A DNA stretch of 64,000 nucleotides from Metabacillus sp. FJAT-52054. Lineage in GTDB: Bacteria; Bacillota; Bacilli; Bacillales; Bacillaceae. Below the pieces are notes generated by a model. That model had not been told where the DNA came from. It ran no database searches and was given only the letters and a program-made list of their open reading frames with translations. Positions 33,368-42,243 of this stretch are shown piece after piece. A program made the translations under genes and the position numbers. Position 1 is the first letter of the stretch; every line of letters starts with the position of its first letter. The DNA lies in contig NZ_CP147407.1 of assembly GCF_037201815.1 (NCBI RefSeq), positions 744,001 to 808,000 of the forward strand, in the 5' to 3' direction.

Positions 33368-33903
33368 TTCCCTTACTCATTCTTGGCTTGCTTATTCAAA
33401 ACCCCGGCGCACATGGATACGAACTCTTAAGTTTAATGGAAAAACGGCATTATAAATATATCGTTAACTTTACTAAAGGTTCATTTTATTACAATTTGCA
33501 GCAACTTAAAGATAAAGGTTTGATTGAAGAAACACAGCAAATACGTCCAAACAACAATCGTGAAATTCACCCCTTCAAAATCACCTCTTTAGGATTAGAA
33601 GAATTTGATCAATTAATGTCCAAATATGGAACAAAATCCGAGTATGTAAACCTATCATTTTATGGGGCATTACTCTTTGCAGATGTATTTGATAAAAATA
33701 AATTAGCAGAATTAATCCAATCCCAAATGGATCAAACGGAAGCCAGAATTGCTCTTCTCGATGAATACTTAGCTAATGCGAAGGAATTGCCTGGTAAAAT
33801 GGATTATTTTCGCCGCATGAACGAAAATTCCCGTTCTCACCATTTAGTGAACTTAAAATGGTTTGAAGAATTGAAGGCAGACATAGAAGAGGCTAATGTA
33901 TAA
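33364..33903 (+). CDS. PadR-family transcriptional regulator
   Basis: A 179-residue PadR-type repressor. LILGLLIQNPGAHGYELLSLMEKRHYKYIVNFTKGSFYYNLQQLKDKGLIEE is the winged-helix domain, with recognition helix SFYYNLQQL and wing PNNNREIHPFKIT. The C-terminal part (MDQTEARIALLDEYLANAKELPG...RSHHLVNLKWFEELKADIEE) is the Vir-like dimerisation helix bundle, giving subfamily 1 length. ATG overlaps the esterase stop. Probable binding site: the AGTCT-N4-AGACT pair upstream of the operon. Confidence 0.9.
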   Translation: MIPLLILGLLIQNPGAHGYELLSLMEKRHYKYIVNFTKGSFYYNLQQLKDKGLIEETQQIRPNNNREIHPFKITSLGLEEFDQLMSKYGTKSEYVNLSFYGALLFADVFDKNKLAELIQSQMDQTEARIALLDEYLANAKELPGKMDYFRRMNENSRSHHLVNLKWFEELKADIEEANV

Positions 33904-33915
33904 ATAAAAACGATC

Positions 33916-33951
33916 ATCACCTATCCGTATTGGAATGGATAGGTGATTTTT
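33916..33951 (+). terminator. Terminator of esterase-padR operon
   Basis: ATCACCTATCC and GGATAGGTGAT form a perfect 11-bp stem around GTATTGGAAT, then TTTTTC, 13 bases after the stop. From here to 34304 there is only a short open frame at 33953 (48 codons, DGFVLSALNWSGDYPHEII..., no ribosome site) and AT-rich sequence. Confidence 0.88.
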
Positions 33952-34304
33952 CATGCTTTCTGTAGATGGATTTGTACTCTCAGCGCTAAATTGGTCAGGA
34001 GATTATCCTCATGAAATCATTCAAGCTATAAGAACAAATAACCCAACCAGTAATCCTTTTAGTATAAAGACAAAAACGGCATTATTATTGAAATAGTCTA
34101 TTTTCTATTAATTTACTTGCCTCTTCTTTTGATTTTTGTATTAAAATGGAATTTAAGGGTTTTCTTTTCATACAGAAGACCGGGTAAATAAAATTGTTCT
34201 GAGACACGATCAAAAGATATACATAAACCGATTTTTTCCAACTATATCATCCCTAACACAAATAGCTGCAGAAGCCTTTCTGCCATGGGGGAAATGGAGC
34301 AGAA

Positions 34305-34544
34305 ATGAACGGACAATTCCCTGATTTAAAAAATTATCGTAAAGATTACAATAAGCGTGAAAATCCGAAAAATGTGAAGAAGGAAGAAAAAGATGGATGT
34401 TTAAGTGATTTAGGAGAAGGCTGCATGGAGGGCTGTGTGCCATCAGGATGCGGATGCGGCGGGTCCGACGGCTGTATGATTCTGATCATGGTTCCTGTTC
34501 AGCTTACGATCCTTGGAGTTTGGTTCTTTGACAAAATATTTTAA
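34305..34544 (+). CDS. Small Cys/Gly-rich membrane protein, unknown
   Basis: A 79-residue protein. The N-terminal half is charged (LKNYRKDYNKRENPKNVKKEEKD); next come seven cysteines in a Gly-rich stretch (GCLSDLGEGCMEGCVPSGCGCGGSDGC), and then one hydrophobic helix (MILIMVPVQLTILGVWFF). GGAG lies 9 bases before ATG. This could be a metal- or redox-linked small membrane protein. I recognise no family. It is not linked to the TOMM enzymes and lacks the leader motif. Confidence 0.6.
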   Translation: MNGQFPDLKNYRKDYNKRENPKNVKKEEKDGCLSDLGEGCMEGCVPSGCGCGGSDGCMILIMVPVQLTILGVWFFDKIF

Positions 34545-34628
34545 CGAAGAGTTGGTATCTGCTTTATTAGATCGCGACGGTTACTTTGGCAGATCAAGAA
34601 GTGAATAAATAGATTAAGGAGGCAAACC

Positions 34629-35174
34629 ATGAAAAATATCATCATCCAAAGACCCGTACCAGTCCAAACAAACGAGCTGCACCAATTCTTCAGCCGCGTC
34701 ATCACGGATACCTTCATTAAAGAAGGAATTGGCGACCGGCAGGAGGACTTAAGAGACGAGATAGCTGAAAAAGTACATTACCTTCAAAGTGATTTTGAAA
34801 CGAATGGAGAAAAGCGGTTTTTCTTAGCTGCTTTAGAGGATGGCAAGGTTATCGGCACAATTGAATTCGGTCCTGCAAGTGAACTCATTTGTAAATGTAC
34901 AAACGGCACTTACAAAGGTCTGATGGAGGTCGGCACGGTGTTTGTAGATCCGGATTATCAGAAGAATGGAATTGGCAGCCGGATGCTGCAGGCTATTGTT
35001 TCCGAATTGAGGAATCAGGGATTTGAGGAGTTTTGCCTGGACAGCGGCTACGGTCAGGCACAGCAAATCTGGAGTAAAAGATTTGGTGAGCCGGAGTATT
35101 GGCTGCGGGATTACTGGGGAGAGGGATTGGATCATATGATTTGGAGATTGAAGGTTACGGATGTTTTGGTTTGA
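34629..35174 (+). CDS. GNAT acetyltransferase
   Basis: A 181-residue GCN5-type acyltransferase. VGTVFVDPDYQKNGIGSRMLQAIVSELRNQGFEEFCLDSGYGQAQQIWSKRFGEPEYWL holds motif A (QKNGIG pyrophosphate loop) and motif B. The N-terminus (RPVPVQTNELHQFFSRVITDTFIKEGI) starts the fold. AAGGAGGCAAACC precedes ATG. Substrate unknown. Confidence 0.87.
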   Translation: MKNIIIQRPVPVQTNELHQFFSRVITDTFIKEGIGDRQEDLRDEIAEKVHYLQSDFETNGEKRFFLAALEDGKVIGTIEFGPASELICKCTNGTYKGLMEVGTVFVDPDYQKNGIGSRMLQAIVSELRNQGFEEFCLDSGYGQAQQIWSKRFGEPEYWLRDYWGEGLDHMIWRLKVTDVLV

Positions 35175-35322
35175 ACTTTCCCTTTTCTTCAATAAAAAGG
35201 GACTGTCTGCAATGCTGCTAAACAAAAATAGGGAGACGCATTCTAAGCGGTTCCCTGTTTTCGTTTGCAGTCTGAGTCAGGCTGTTATAGCAAGCGGGAC
35301 TTTAAAACTGCCTCTTATTTGT

Positions 35323-35727
35323 TTATCTGCAGCCGGCTAAGCTGTATTCATTCAGAATGGCTGCGTGTTCACCTGTCGTAACCAGGCTGATGATTTCTTC
35401 ATTATTATTTTTGATGGCAGCATTTACTTCCTTTGAATTTGGAGCTGCTCCATACTTCATAAGGTAGGCGACCATATATTTATTATTTTTGGCAATGGCG
35501 AGTTCAAGTGCGGAGTGGCCGGACTGGGATTTGGTGTGGGGAGTGCAGTTCGCTTCCAAGGCAGCAGCGAGACTTGTTACATTATTGCTAATTATACTTT
35601 CGATAAGAATATTAGGTGATTCCTTCGTTTTTTTATTTTTCCCAAATACATATAGTCCAATGGCTATGATCATCACAAGAGTCCAGGAGTTGGCGGATAA
35701 AATAGTGCTAATTGATTCGAAATGCAT
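35323..35727 (-). CDS. Membrane-anchored ankyrin-repeat protein
   Basis: A 134-residue protein. An N-terminal helix (SWTLVMIIAIGLYVFG) anchors it, and two to three ankyrin repeats follow (SNNVTSLAAALEANCTPHTKSQSGHSALELAIAKNNKYMVAYLMKYGAAPNSKEVNAAI). Ankyrin repeats mediate protein binding; partner unknown. ATG has GGAGGAGAGAA upstream on the minus strand. Single gene. Confidence 0.75.
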   Translation of the reverse strand: MHFESISTILSANSWTLVMIIAIGLYVFGKNKKTKESPNILIESIISNNVTSLAAALEANCTPHTKSQSGHSALELAIAKNNKYMVAYLMKYGAAPNSKEVNAAIKNNNEEIISLVTTGEHAAILNEYSLAGCR

Positions 35728-35842
35728 GCTGTGTTCTCTCCTCCGATATTTGTTTCTTACAATAACTATATCGGGTGACGGGAATAATAGTTTAGTCCTG
35801 AGTCTAATTACCTCTATAAACCTAAAAGCAAAGGGGTCTTGC

Positions 35843-37024
35843 TTATTTCCTGAGCATGTTTATCTTGTATAGTTCATTGGTATGCAATTGGACAGGAATG
35901 TCATAGTTAGGAATGACTGCCGATTCATTTAGATTATAGCCAAATGAAACGATGGAATGATTAGAGTAATTGTTAAAATTGGTGACTAGCGTCTGAAGGA
36001 TACTGTGCTGGGAGAAAGGCCGCTGATCAAGAACCATCACATATTGGGTTTTGACTTCAGGCATATAGGATTTTACCGCTTCTTCAGCCGTTTGATTAGC
36101 ATACGATACCGCAGTGGTAAGCGGATGGGATACAGACAGCAGTTTTTGGGTGACGTGCTGGTCGGATGAGAGGTCAAGAATGACAACTAGGTAGTTGCTG
36201 TAAGTTTGTTCATACACATTCTCAAGTCTTACAATCGTGCTTTCATCTGCGTAATACAAGGGGAAAAGCAAGGTTAGTTCAAGCGGGATATTTCGTCTTT
36301 GCCTTGCCTGATGGCGCACTAAATGAAATGTATATCTCCAGCGCCGGTGCTGCTCTGGACTTTGCAGCTTGGCTGAAATACTTTGTTTGGAGTTGACGCG
36401 GTAACTGGCGAGTTCAACCGGAACATACATGATGTCACAGTGTTCAGTCAGCCTCAGCCAATATTCATAGTCCTCTACAGGTTCAGAACCGTAACCGTCA
36501 ATTTTCGCTGCGATTTCTCTTTTATATAGAAAGCAGATGCCAATGGTGCATGCGTTCAGAAGATTTTCCTTCGGCTGGTTTAAATAATTGCGAAAGTGGA
36601 CCAGGTCCTCTTCGGTCTGAAGAAATTGGCCGTCATCATTGAACATCCGGAAGGAGCTGTGCACAAGTCCGATTTGCTCTGGAGAGAATTCCATTAAGTT
36701 TCGAAGCGTCTCAATGAAATGAGGATAGTAAACGTTATCGCTTGATACCCAAGTTAAATAACGGATTTCGGGATCTGCAAAAAATTGATCAAAGCCGTGA
36801 TTCAGAGAATAGGTAACTCCCTGGTTAATCCCATTATCAAGGATGGTCACCCTCGGGTCATAGGAGGTCAGCGATTCGGCAATCGTCTTCATTTCGGGTG
36901 CTCCATCTATGACAATGACAAACTTAAATTCCCGGTACGTTTGCGAAAGAATGGACTGAATGGCTGCTGTTAAAAAAGAAGGATTTTGATAATAAACGGG
37001 CATAACAATGCCAACATCAGGCAT
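35843..37024 (-). CDS. Glycosyltransferase family 2
   Basis: A 393-residue GT-A fold transferase. VGIVMPVYYQNPSFLTAAIQSILSQTYREFKFVIVIDGA is the nucleotide-sugar-binding start, and LTWVSSDNVYYPHFIETL supplies the acidic metal-site region (SSDN). GYGSEPVEDYEYWLRLTEH is the acceptor-side ED motif. The C-terminal ~150 residues (LELTLLFPLYYADESTIVRLENVYEQTY...) start what looks like a second, incomplete transferase-like unit with VMVLDQRPFS. Target probably a cell-surface glycan; no other glycan genes are adjacent. Confidence 0.85.
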   Translation of the reverse strand: MPDVGIVMPVYYQNPSFLTAAIQSILSQTYREFKFVIVIDGAPEMKTIAESLTSYDPRVTILDNGINQGVTYSLNHGFDQFFADPEIRYLTWVSSDNVYYPHFIETLRNLMEFSPEQIGLVHSSFRMFNDDGQFLQTEEDLVHFRNYLNQPKENLLNACTIGICFLYKREIAAKIDGYGSEPVEDYEYWLRLTEHCDIMYVPVELASYRVNSKQSISAKLQSPEQHRRWRYTFHLVRHQARQRRNIPLELTLLFPLYYADESTIVRLENVYEQTYSNYLVVILDLSSDQHVTQKLLSVSHPLTTAVSYANQTAEEAVKSYMPEVKTQYVMVLDQRPFSQHSILQTLVTNFNNYSNHSIVSFGYNLNESAVIPNYDIPVQLHTNELYKINMLRK

Positions 37025-37129
37025 AACGGGTTCACCACCATTAGGATGTACAGTATCTTATTCAATCCGGTGAAAAGTGGCTTGTATATATGTCCAATGA
37101 AAAAGAAGAAGAAAATCCGATTCTTTTTT

Positions 37130-37792
37130 TTACTCCTTTACAATTCCAAGTGCAAATCCGTCATATCCCTTTGCTCCGACCGTTTGAATGGCGGTTGAGT
37201 CAATTCTTGGATCCTCTGACAAAAGATCAATAAATTGGCGTACGCCCTGTACACTTGGGTCATCATGATTTTCATCCGTCACATGCCCTTCGCGGACGAC
37301 GTTATCTCCAATGATGACCGCTCCAGGTTTGGAAAGCTCCAGCGCCCATTTCAGGTAATGAGGGTTATTCGGTTTATCTGCATCGATAAAGATGAAGTCG
37401 AATTCTTTTCCTTTTAAAGACGGCAATGTATCAAGTGCCGCTCCTACCACAACATCAATTTTCTTCTCTAAGCCAGCATTCCGGATATTCTCCTCCGCGA
37501 CCTCTGCGTGTCTTGGATCATATTCCAGAGTCGTGAGATGCCCGTCATCAGGCAAGGCGCGTGCAAGCCAAATGCTGCTGTATCCACCAAGTGTTCCAAC
37601 TTCCAAGATGTTTTTAGCCCCTTTAATTTTTGCGAGAAGGTAAAGAAGCTTGCCCTGGTTTGGAGAGACATCAATTGAGGGCAAATTGGCATCGGTGTTT
37701 GCTTTTAAGACCGCGTCCATAATTGGATCAGCCGGGTGAAGTTTCGTACTGAAATAATGGTCTACATCTTTCCAAAGCTATGCGTGGTTCAT
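37130..37792 (-). pseudogene. O-methyltransferase with TAG at codon 5
   Basis: A class I SAM-dependent O-methyltransferase (caffeoyl-CoA type). ILEVGTLGGYSSIWLARAL is the SAM-binding motif, and FDFIFIDADKPNNPHYLKWAL plus GAVIIGDNVVREG form the metal/substrate site. ATG 37792 has a proper GGGGAGC ribosome site and gives MNHA, then TAG (37780), then LWKDVDHYFSTKLHPADPIMDAV, which is the normal family N-terminus. The next in-frame ATG (37720) has no ribosome site and would lack the first 24 residues. Only one base change (likely CAG to TAG) breaks it. It could still be expressed at low level from an internal start. Confidence 0.78.
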
Positions 37793-37929
37793 TTTTCGCT
37801 CCCCTTATATGTAGAATTTTCAAACAAATTTATTGTATCATATTTCCATATAGTACAAGGACGTTTGGTGAAGAATGCCGATTATGTTGTAAAATTTTTA
37901 TAAATACAGAGAGGGGTGATTGTGCAGGA

Positions 37930-38517
37930 ATGGAAACGGGATTTGAAATGGAAACAAATGCGCCTTACTCTTTGAATTATTTAATATTTATCCAAAACAT
38001 ACACCTTAATAGGAAGAATCCAGATAAAGAAAATCCTTTGTTTCCATACGTCGATAGTTCGGCGTGGGGGATCGTGAGAGAGGATTTTGGACAATTTTAC
38101 ACAGAGGTTTGGGAAGAGGCGGTTAATAAGAACTCACGGGATCGTTTATATGACCACTATGGTGTATTTGACAGAGATAAAGCCTTATATCAAAAACTAT
38201 TTGAGAACGGCGAAATAGGGGCTTTCGGCTATGCTGAGAGCGTCAAATCGTTTTTAGCCTGGTGGAATGGGATTTATGGAAGGATTGCCATCGAGAAAGT
38301 GTTTGACGAATATACAATGAATGAAGTTTATAAAGAGCTGGCTGCTTCATTAAAGGTTAACAAACGCTTACGAATTGATTTGACATATGATAAACCGCTG
38401 CTGGCAGGATCCGCTGAACTTTCCTGGTACGCGGTGCTGCCTATTGAGGATATTTTTATGCCCTATAAAGTACCTGAGATTGTACCAAGGTTATTAAAGT
38501 GCTGTGAGGATTTTTAG
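37930..38517 (+). CDS. Hypothetical protein
   Basis: A 195-residue soluble protein (METGFEMETNAPYSLNYLIFIQNIHLNRKNPDKENPLFPYVDSSAWGIVREDFGQFYTEVWEEAV...). Mixed alpha/beta with many aromatics, and LLAGSAELSWYAVLPIEDIF near the end. GAGGGGTGAT lies upstream of ATG 37930; ATG 37948 is an alternative. No recognised family; a terminator follows directly. Confidence 0.6.
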   Translation: METGFEMETNAPYSLNYLIFIQNIHLNRKNPDKENPLFPYVDSSAWGIVREDFGQFYTEVWEEAVNKNSRDRLYDHYGVFDRDKALYQKLFENGEIGAFGYAESVKSFLAWWNGIYGRIAIEKVFDEYTMNEVYKELAASLKVNKRLRIDLTYDKPLLAGSAELSWYAVLPIEDIFMPYKVPEIVPRLLKCCEDF

Positions 38518-38531
38518 GTTTTTAAGAAAGG

Positions 38532-38564
38532 AAAAAGGGATGCTCATTTTCAGCATCCCTTTTC
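38532..38564. terminator. Bidirectional terminator between convergent genes
   Basis: AAAAAGGGATGCT and AGCATCCCTTTT pair around CATTTTC, between the hypothetical gene stop (38517) and the BCCT gene stop (38568). Confidence 0.88.
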
Positions 38565-38567
38565 AGG

Positions 38568-40109
38568 TTATCGTGTTTCTATAGGATCTTTACCCATTTT
38601 AGCCTTTAACTTTCTCTCTTCTTCCACTTCACTCTTCATTGCTTTTTGTAATGACCAGCACATAAGAAGAAGGACGATGGCAAATGGGAAGGCGGCTACA
38701 AGCGAAGCGGTTTGCAGAACTTCAAGTCCGCCTGCCAGTAGAAGCACAGCTGCAGAAGCAGATTGAATGACTCCCCATGTTACTTTGATCTTGATGCTCG
38801 GGTTCAAGTTTCCTCTTTCGCTAAGCATACCAAGAACGTAAGAAGATGTGTCAGCAACCGTAATATAATAGATGGCTACTACTGCAAATCCGATTACACT
38901 CAGCAAGGAGCTAGCCGGCAGGTAATCAAAGAAGTTGAATATGGAAAGTGAAACGTTGTCCGCAATTTGTTTAGCAAGCTCTGGGTGACCCATGTTCTGG
39001 ATGATATCAAGAGCGGCTCCTCCGAAGATGGCGAACCATACACATGTCCCAAGCGCTGGTACAAACAGAACGCCGATGACGAATTCACGAACCGTCCGCC
39101 CTTTTGAAATACGGGCGATGAACATACCGACAAACGGACACCAGGCAATCCACCATGCCCAATAGAATAGCGTCCAATCTCCAATCCAAGTGTTGTCCCC
39201 AAATGGTCTGATCCGCAGACTCATGTTGACAAAGTCACTTGCGTAGCTTCCGAGTGAGCTGAAGAACACTTCAAAAATAGTCAGTGTAGGCCCAAGGATC
39301 AGCACAAGCAGCATGATCAGGAATGACAGGATAATCGCTGCGTTGGACAGGTACTGAATTCCTTTCTCCAATCCGGTGCTGATGGAGACAATAAAGAGCA
39401 GGGTAGCCACTCCGATTACGATTAATTGGACCGATACATTATCCGGTACCCCCATAAGAGCGTGCATACCTGCGGAAATTTGCATGGCTCCCAGTCCGAG
39501 AGAGGTAGCAATACCGAAAACAGTGGCGAATACGGAAAGAATATCAATCGTCTTTCCAATTGGACCGTAGATTTTTTCTTTTAAAAGAGGGTAAAAAGCA
39601 GAGCTTACGGCTGCAGGAAGCCCTTTTTTAAATTGGAAATAAGCAAGTGCCAGGCTTATGACCGTATAAATTCCCCAGGGCTGCAATCCCCAGTGAAAAA
39701 AGGAATACTTCATGGCTGTATTCGCTGCTTGGGCGGTGTAGCCTTCTCCGTATGGCGGATTCGTGTAATGGGTAACAGGTTCAGCAACCCCCCAGTAAAC
39801 AATCCCCACTCCCATTCCTGCACCAAATAGCATCGCAAGCCAGGAGCCTGTTTTAAATTCAGGTTTGTCCGTCTCTTTCCCGAGTTTAATGTGCCCAAAT
39901 TTAGAGAATAGCAGGTAAATCGCATACACCACGAGAAAAAATGCAGTACCGATATAAACCCAGCCTAAATACTCTATAACAAAGTCATAAGCTGTGGTCG
40001 TTATTTTGTTGAAGCTGGCTGTGAAGAAGCCTCCCCAGATAATGAAAATCAGTGTTAAAAGAACGGATATAAAAAATACACTATGCTTTGAAAAGCTAAA
40101 ATTCTTCAT
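38568..40109 (-). CDS. BCCT-family betaine/choline/carnitine transporter
   Basis: A 513-residue transporter with twelve predicted helices. TLFYWAWWIAWCPFVGMFIARISKGRTVREFVIGVLFVPALGTCVWFAIFGG is the diagnostic BCCT core, with the Trp box in helix 8 (WAWWIAWCPF). The helix 3 motif GAGMGVGIVYWGVAEPVTHY is the glycine-rich sodium/substrate region; GMGVG fits the Na+-coupled (OpuD/BetP) rather than H+-coupled (BetT) type. The short charged C-tail (EEERKLKAKMGKDPIE) may sense osmotic or membrane state. Role: uptake of compatible solute such as glycine betaine. The preceding 340 bases hold a + strand hairpin (40274-40322) and no clear gene. Confidence 0.93.
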   Translation of the reverse strand: MKNFSFSKHSVFFISVLLTLIFIIWGGFFTASFNKITTTAYDFVIEYLGWVYIGTAFFLVVYAIYLLFSKFGHIKLGKETDKPEFKTGSWLAMLFGAGMGVGIVYWGVAEPVTHYTNPPYGEGYTAQAANTAMKYSFFHWGLQPWGIYTVISLALAYFQFKKGLPAAVSSAFYPLLKEKIYGPIGKTIDILSVFATVFGIATSLGLGAMQISAGMHALMGVPDNVSVQLIVIGVATLLFIVSISTGLEKGIQYLSNAAIILSFLIMLLVLILGPTLTIFEVFFSSLGSYASDFVNMSLRIRPFGDNTWIGDWTLFYWAWWIAWCPFVGMFIARISKGRTVREFVIGVLFVPALGTCVWFAIFGGAALDIIQNMGHPELAKQIADNVSLSIFNFFDYLPASSLLSVIGFAVVAIYYITVADTSSYVLGMLSERGNLNPSIKIKVTWGVIQSASAAVLLLAGGLEVLQTASLVAAFPFAIVLLLMCWSLQKAMKSEVEEERKLKAKMGKDPIETR

Positions 40110-40273
40110 AATTTCTAGTTCTTCTCTCCTTCCATTTTATTGGTATTCCGCCCGAACTATGCCACCGTGTAGTCTAACGGTAACTTTTGGCTATGTCCAG
40201 TGCAGCCCCTTGATATTGACCCAAAACCGTTTGGATTGAACCTTTCGTCATCGTTGCCATGCAGGCAATGACA

Positions 40274-40322
40274 TCCCTTTCAAAAAAAAAACGTAAAAAG
40301 TTTTGAGAGGGATTTTTATTTT
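40274..40322 (+). terminator. Terminator-like hairpin in the BCCT-M23 gap
   Basis: TCCCTTTCAAAA and TTTTGAGAGGGA (one G-T pair) form a stem, followed by TTTTTATTTTT on the + strand. No gene reading into it on this strand is evident, so it may end a leader transcript. Confidence 0.5.
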
Positions 40323-40458
40323 TGTATAATATTTTCCTGTTATTCAATGGTTTGCCTATTCTATCTTCTGCAAATTTAAGGTGATTTAGTCGGAAAACCC
40401 AAAAATTTGAAGGGGAATAATCATACATGTCGAAAGGGTATGAAAAGGAGCCAAAAAA

Positions 40459-41391
40459 ATGAAAAAAATAATGGCAATATTGCTCGCTGGAAGTCTTCTC
40501 ATTATAGCCGCCGGTTTTGAACAGACCCCGAATGAGACTCGTTTCCGGCCCACTGAATTCGGCAATCTATTTCTAAAAGGTGAATACGAAAAAATATACA
40601 ATCAGACAAACGATGAATTTAAAGCACAAGTTCCGCTGGACGACTTCATGCATGTAAGCGGAGAATTTAACAAGGGTGTAAGCAAATACCGCTTGGAATC
40701 CACCATACTCTTGAGCGGAAACAAGCAGTATATATGGACGGATCAGTCAAAAACCAAAGGGATCTCAGTCATTGCACAGGCAGACAGGACAATAGCAGGC
40801 TTAAACTTATTACCACTTGAGCTACATTCTCAAACCGATAAAAACTATACTAGAAACAAATACACCATGCCGGTCAAAAATCGATGGCTTGTTTACTAGG
40901 GTGGGACGAATGTCCTACTTGATTACCATTACGCATATGAAAGCCAGAGGTACGCATATGACCTCCTTCAAATGAAAAAAGGACAAACATACAAAGGGAA
41001 TCCTTTAAAAAATGAAAGCTATTATGCTTTTGGCCAGCCGGTAGCTGCTCCATTAGAAGGGACCGTCATAAAAACAGTCGATGGATTGAAAGATAACGTC
41101 CCCGGTGAATTGAATCCGGATCATCCGGAAGGAAATTACGTGGTAATCAAGCATAAGAACGGAGAATACAGCATCCTCGCTCACTTCATGAAAAACTCCA
41201 TTAAAGTACGTGAAGGAGAAAAAGTAAAAACGGGACAAATCCTTGGCAAGTGCGGAAACTCAGGCAATTCGACGGAGGCACACATCCACTTTCAGGTGAG
41301 CAGCAGTCCGGATATCATGACAGGGAAATCGATTAGGATTCAGTTTGAAAACGGGAAAGAGCCGGTAAGAGGAGAATACACAAGGAAATAA
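40459..41391 (+). pseudogene. M23-family peptidase interrupted by one TAG
   Basis: One frame of 310 codons with a single TAG at 40897. The first part has a signal sequence (KKIMAILLAGSLLIIAAG) and a DUF3887-like domain (GNLFLKGEYEKIYNQTNDEFKAQVPLDDFMHV) up to NRWLVY. Directly after the stop in the same frame, GGTNVLLDYHYAYESQRYAYDLLQMKKG continues into the LytM/M23 peptidase: YAFGQPVAAPLEGTV, YVVIKHKNGEYSILAHF, GKCGNSGNSTEAHIHFQV. The zinc ligands (H in IHFQ and the Asp of YAYD) are intact. Homologues have Trp at the stop (YWGGTN), so TGG to TAG is the lesion. The enzyme would have cut cell-wall peptide cross-links. Confidence 0.85.
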
Positions 41392-41393
41392 GG

Positions 41394-41431
41394 ACAAAGT
41401 CCCTGCGTCTTATGCAGGGACTTTGTTTTTT
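41394..41431 (+). terminator. Terminator after M23 gene
   Basis: ACAAAGTCCCTGC and GCAGGGACTTTGT form a perfect 13-bp stem around GTCTTAT, then TTTTT, 3 bases after the stop. Confidence 0.9.
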
Positions 41432-41470
41432 GGGGGTGGCGGTGGAGGCTTTTCTTCACCGTGGATGTTG

Positions 41471-41737
41471 GTGCCTGACCCGCGTTGCTTCACCGCATCG
41501 GGGGACAGAGGCAAGGAACGCTGAACCCAACGGGCACAAGGGCTGGCGGAACAGGGTGCCAGAGCTTTCACACAGTAAAATTTGTGGGGACTGGCACGGT
41601 GCCAGTCCCGCTTTGCTTCACCGCATCGGGGGACAGAGGCAAGGAACGCTGAACCCAACGGGCACAAGGGCTGGCGGGACAGAGTGCCAGAGCTTTAATG
41701 CTGTAAAGATTGTGGGGACTGGCACCCCATCAGTCCC
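41471..41737. repeat. Tandem pair of ~128-bp repeat, family A (near identical)
   Basis: Two copies with period 128 (TTGCTTCACCGCATCGGGGG at 41485 and 41613). They are almost identical over GGACAGAGGCAAGGAACGCT and the later AACCCAACGGGCACAAGG, so the duplication is recent. Ends are the inverted TGCCAGTCCC and GGGACTGGCA. The right copy reaches into the 3' end of the damaged minus-strand gene. Confidence 0.88.
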
Positions 41738-42165
41738 AATGATTAAAAATGATGTCACCAACTCTTTCAGGCTTCCAAAAGGATAATTCTCGCAACTCCG
41801 CCTCGTTCAGCTCATTTTCATTTTCGAGCAGATTCTTTCTCCAAATCACTCGCTCATTTAATTTCTCTTTGCTTAGAATCCTATAGAAAGGGAGAAATGC
41901 GTCAGCAAGTTCCGGTGGATCAATAAACCGTATGTTCCCATACTCAGCTGCGGAAGCAAAAGCGAGATATGGATAATGCTCATTCAGAAGAAGATGGAAC
42001 TGATTTGTTCTGGTTTTTATTTTTGCATGATAAAAGTTGAAGGGATACCCTGGTTCTTTGAATTGCTCGAGACTTGCCTGACACGCCCTGGCAGCATGGA
42101 AACTGGGATTTATCCATTCGTTGTGCTGAATTCGTAAAACCGGTAATCCCGTTTTGTAAGTACAT
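41730..42165 (-). pseudogene. Hypothetical gene with 5' frameshift
   Basis: A minus-strand frame of about 145 codons without a usable start: GLPVLRIQHNEWINPSFHAARACQ, then YPFNFYHAKIKTRTNQFHLLLNEHYPYLAFASAAEYGNIRFIDPPELADAF, ending ELSFWKPERVGDIIFNHWD. The ATG at 42165 (MYLQNG) is in another frame; a one-base indel near CAAAACGGGATT would join them. The 3' end runs into the adjacent ~128-bp repeat. I do not recognise the family, but the composition looks like a genuine protein. Confidence 0.6.
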
Positions 42166-42243
42166 TAAACTCCAACTTTCCTAATTTATTGAAAAATAGT
42201 ATAATCGATTTGTTTTTTATATTGGAAACAGGAGAATGATCGC

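Noticed and set aside
33953..34096. 48-codon frame after the padR terminator
   Set aside because: It starts inside the terminator tail without a ribosome site; no recognisable homology.
40174..40428. Minus-strand 84-codon ORF between BCCT and M23 genes
   Set aside because: No ribosome site at its start, it crosses a terminator-like hairpin, and only the last 28 residues look protein-like.
14385..41391. Amber (TAG) recoding or suppression to explain the interrupted genes
   Set aside because: Intact genes here end normally in TAG (terC, the TOMM precursor, the cyclodehydratase), one interrupted gene also has TAA, and no suppressor tRNA is visible.
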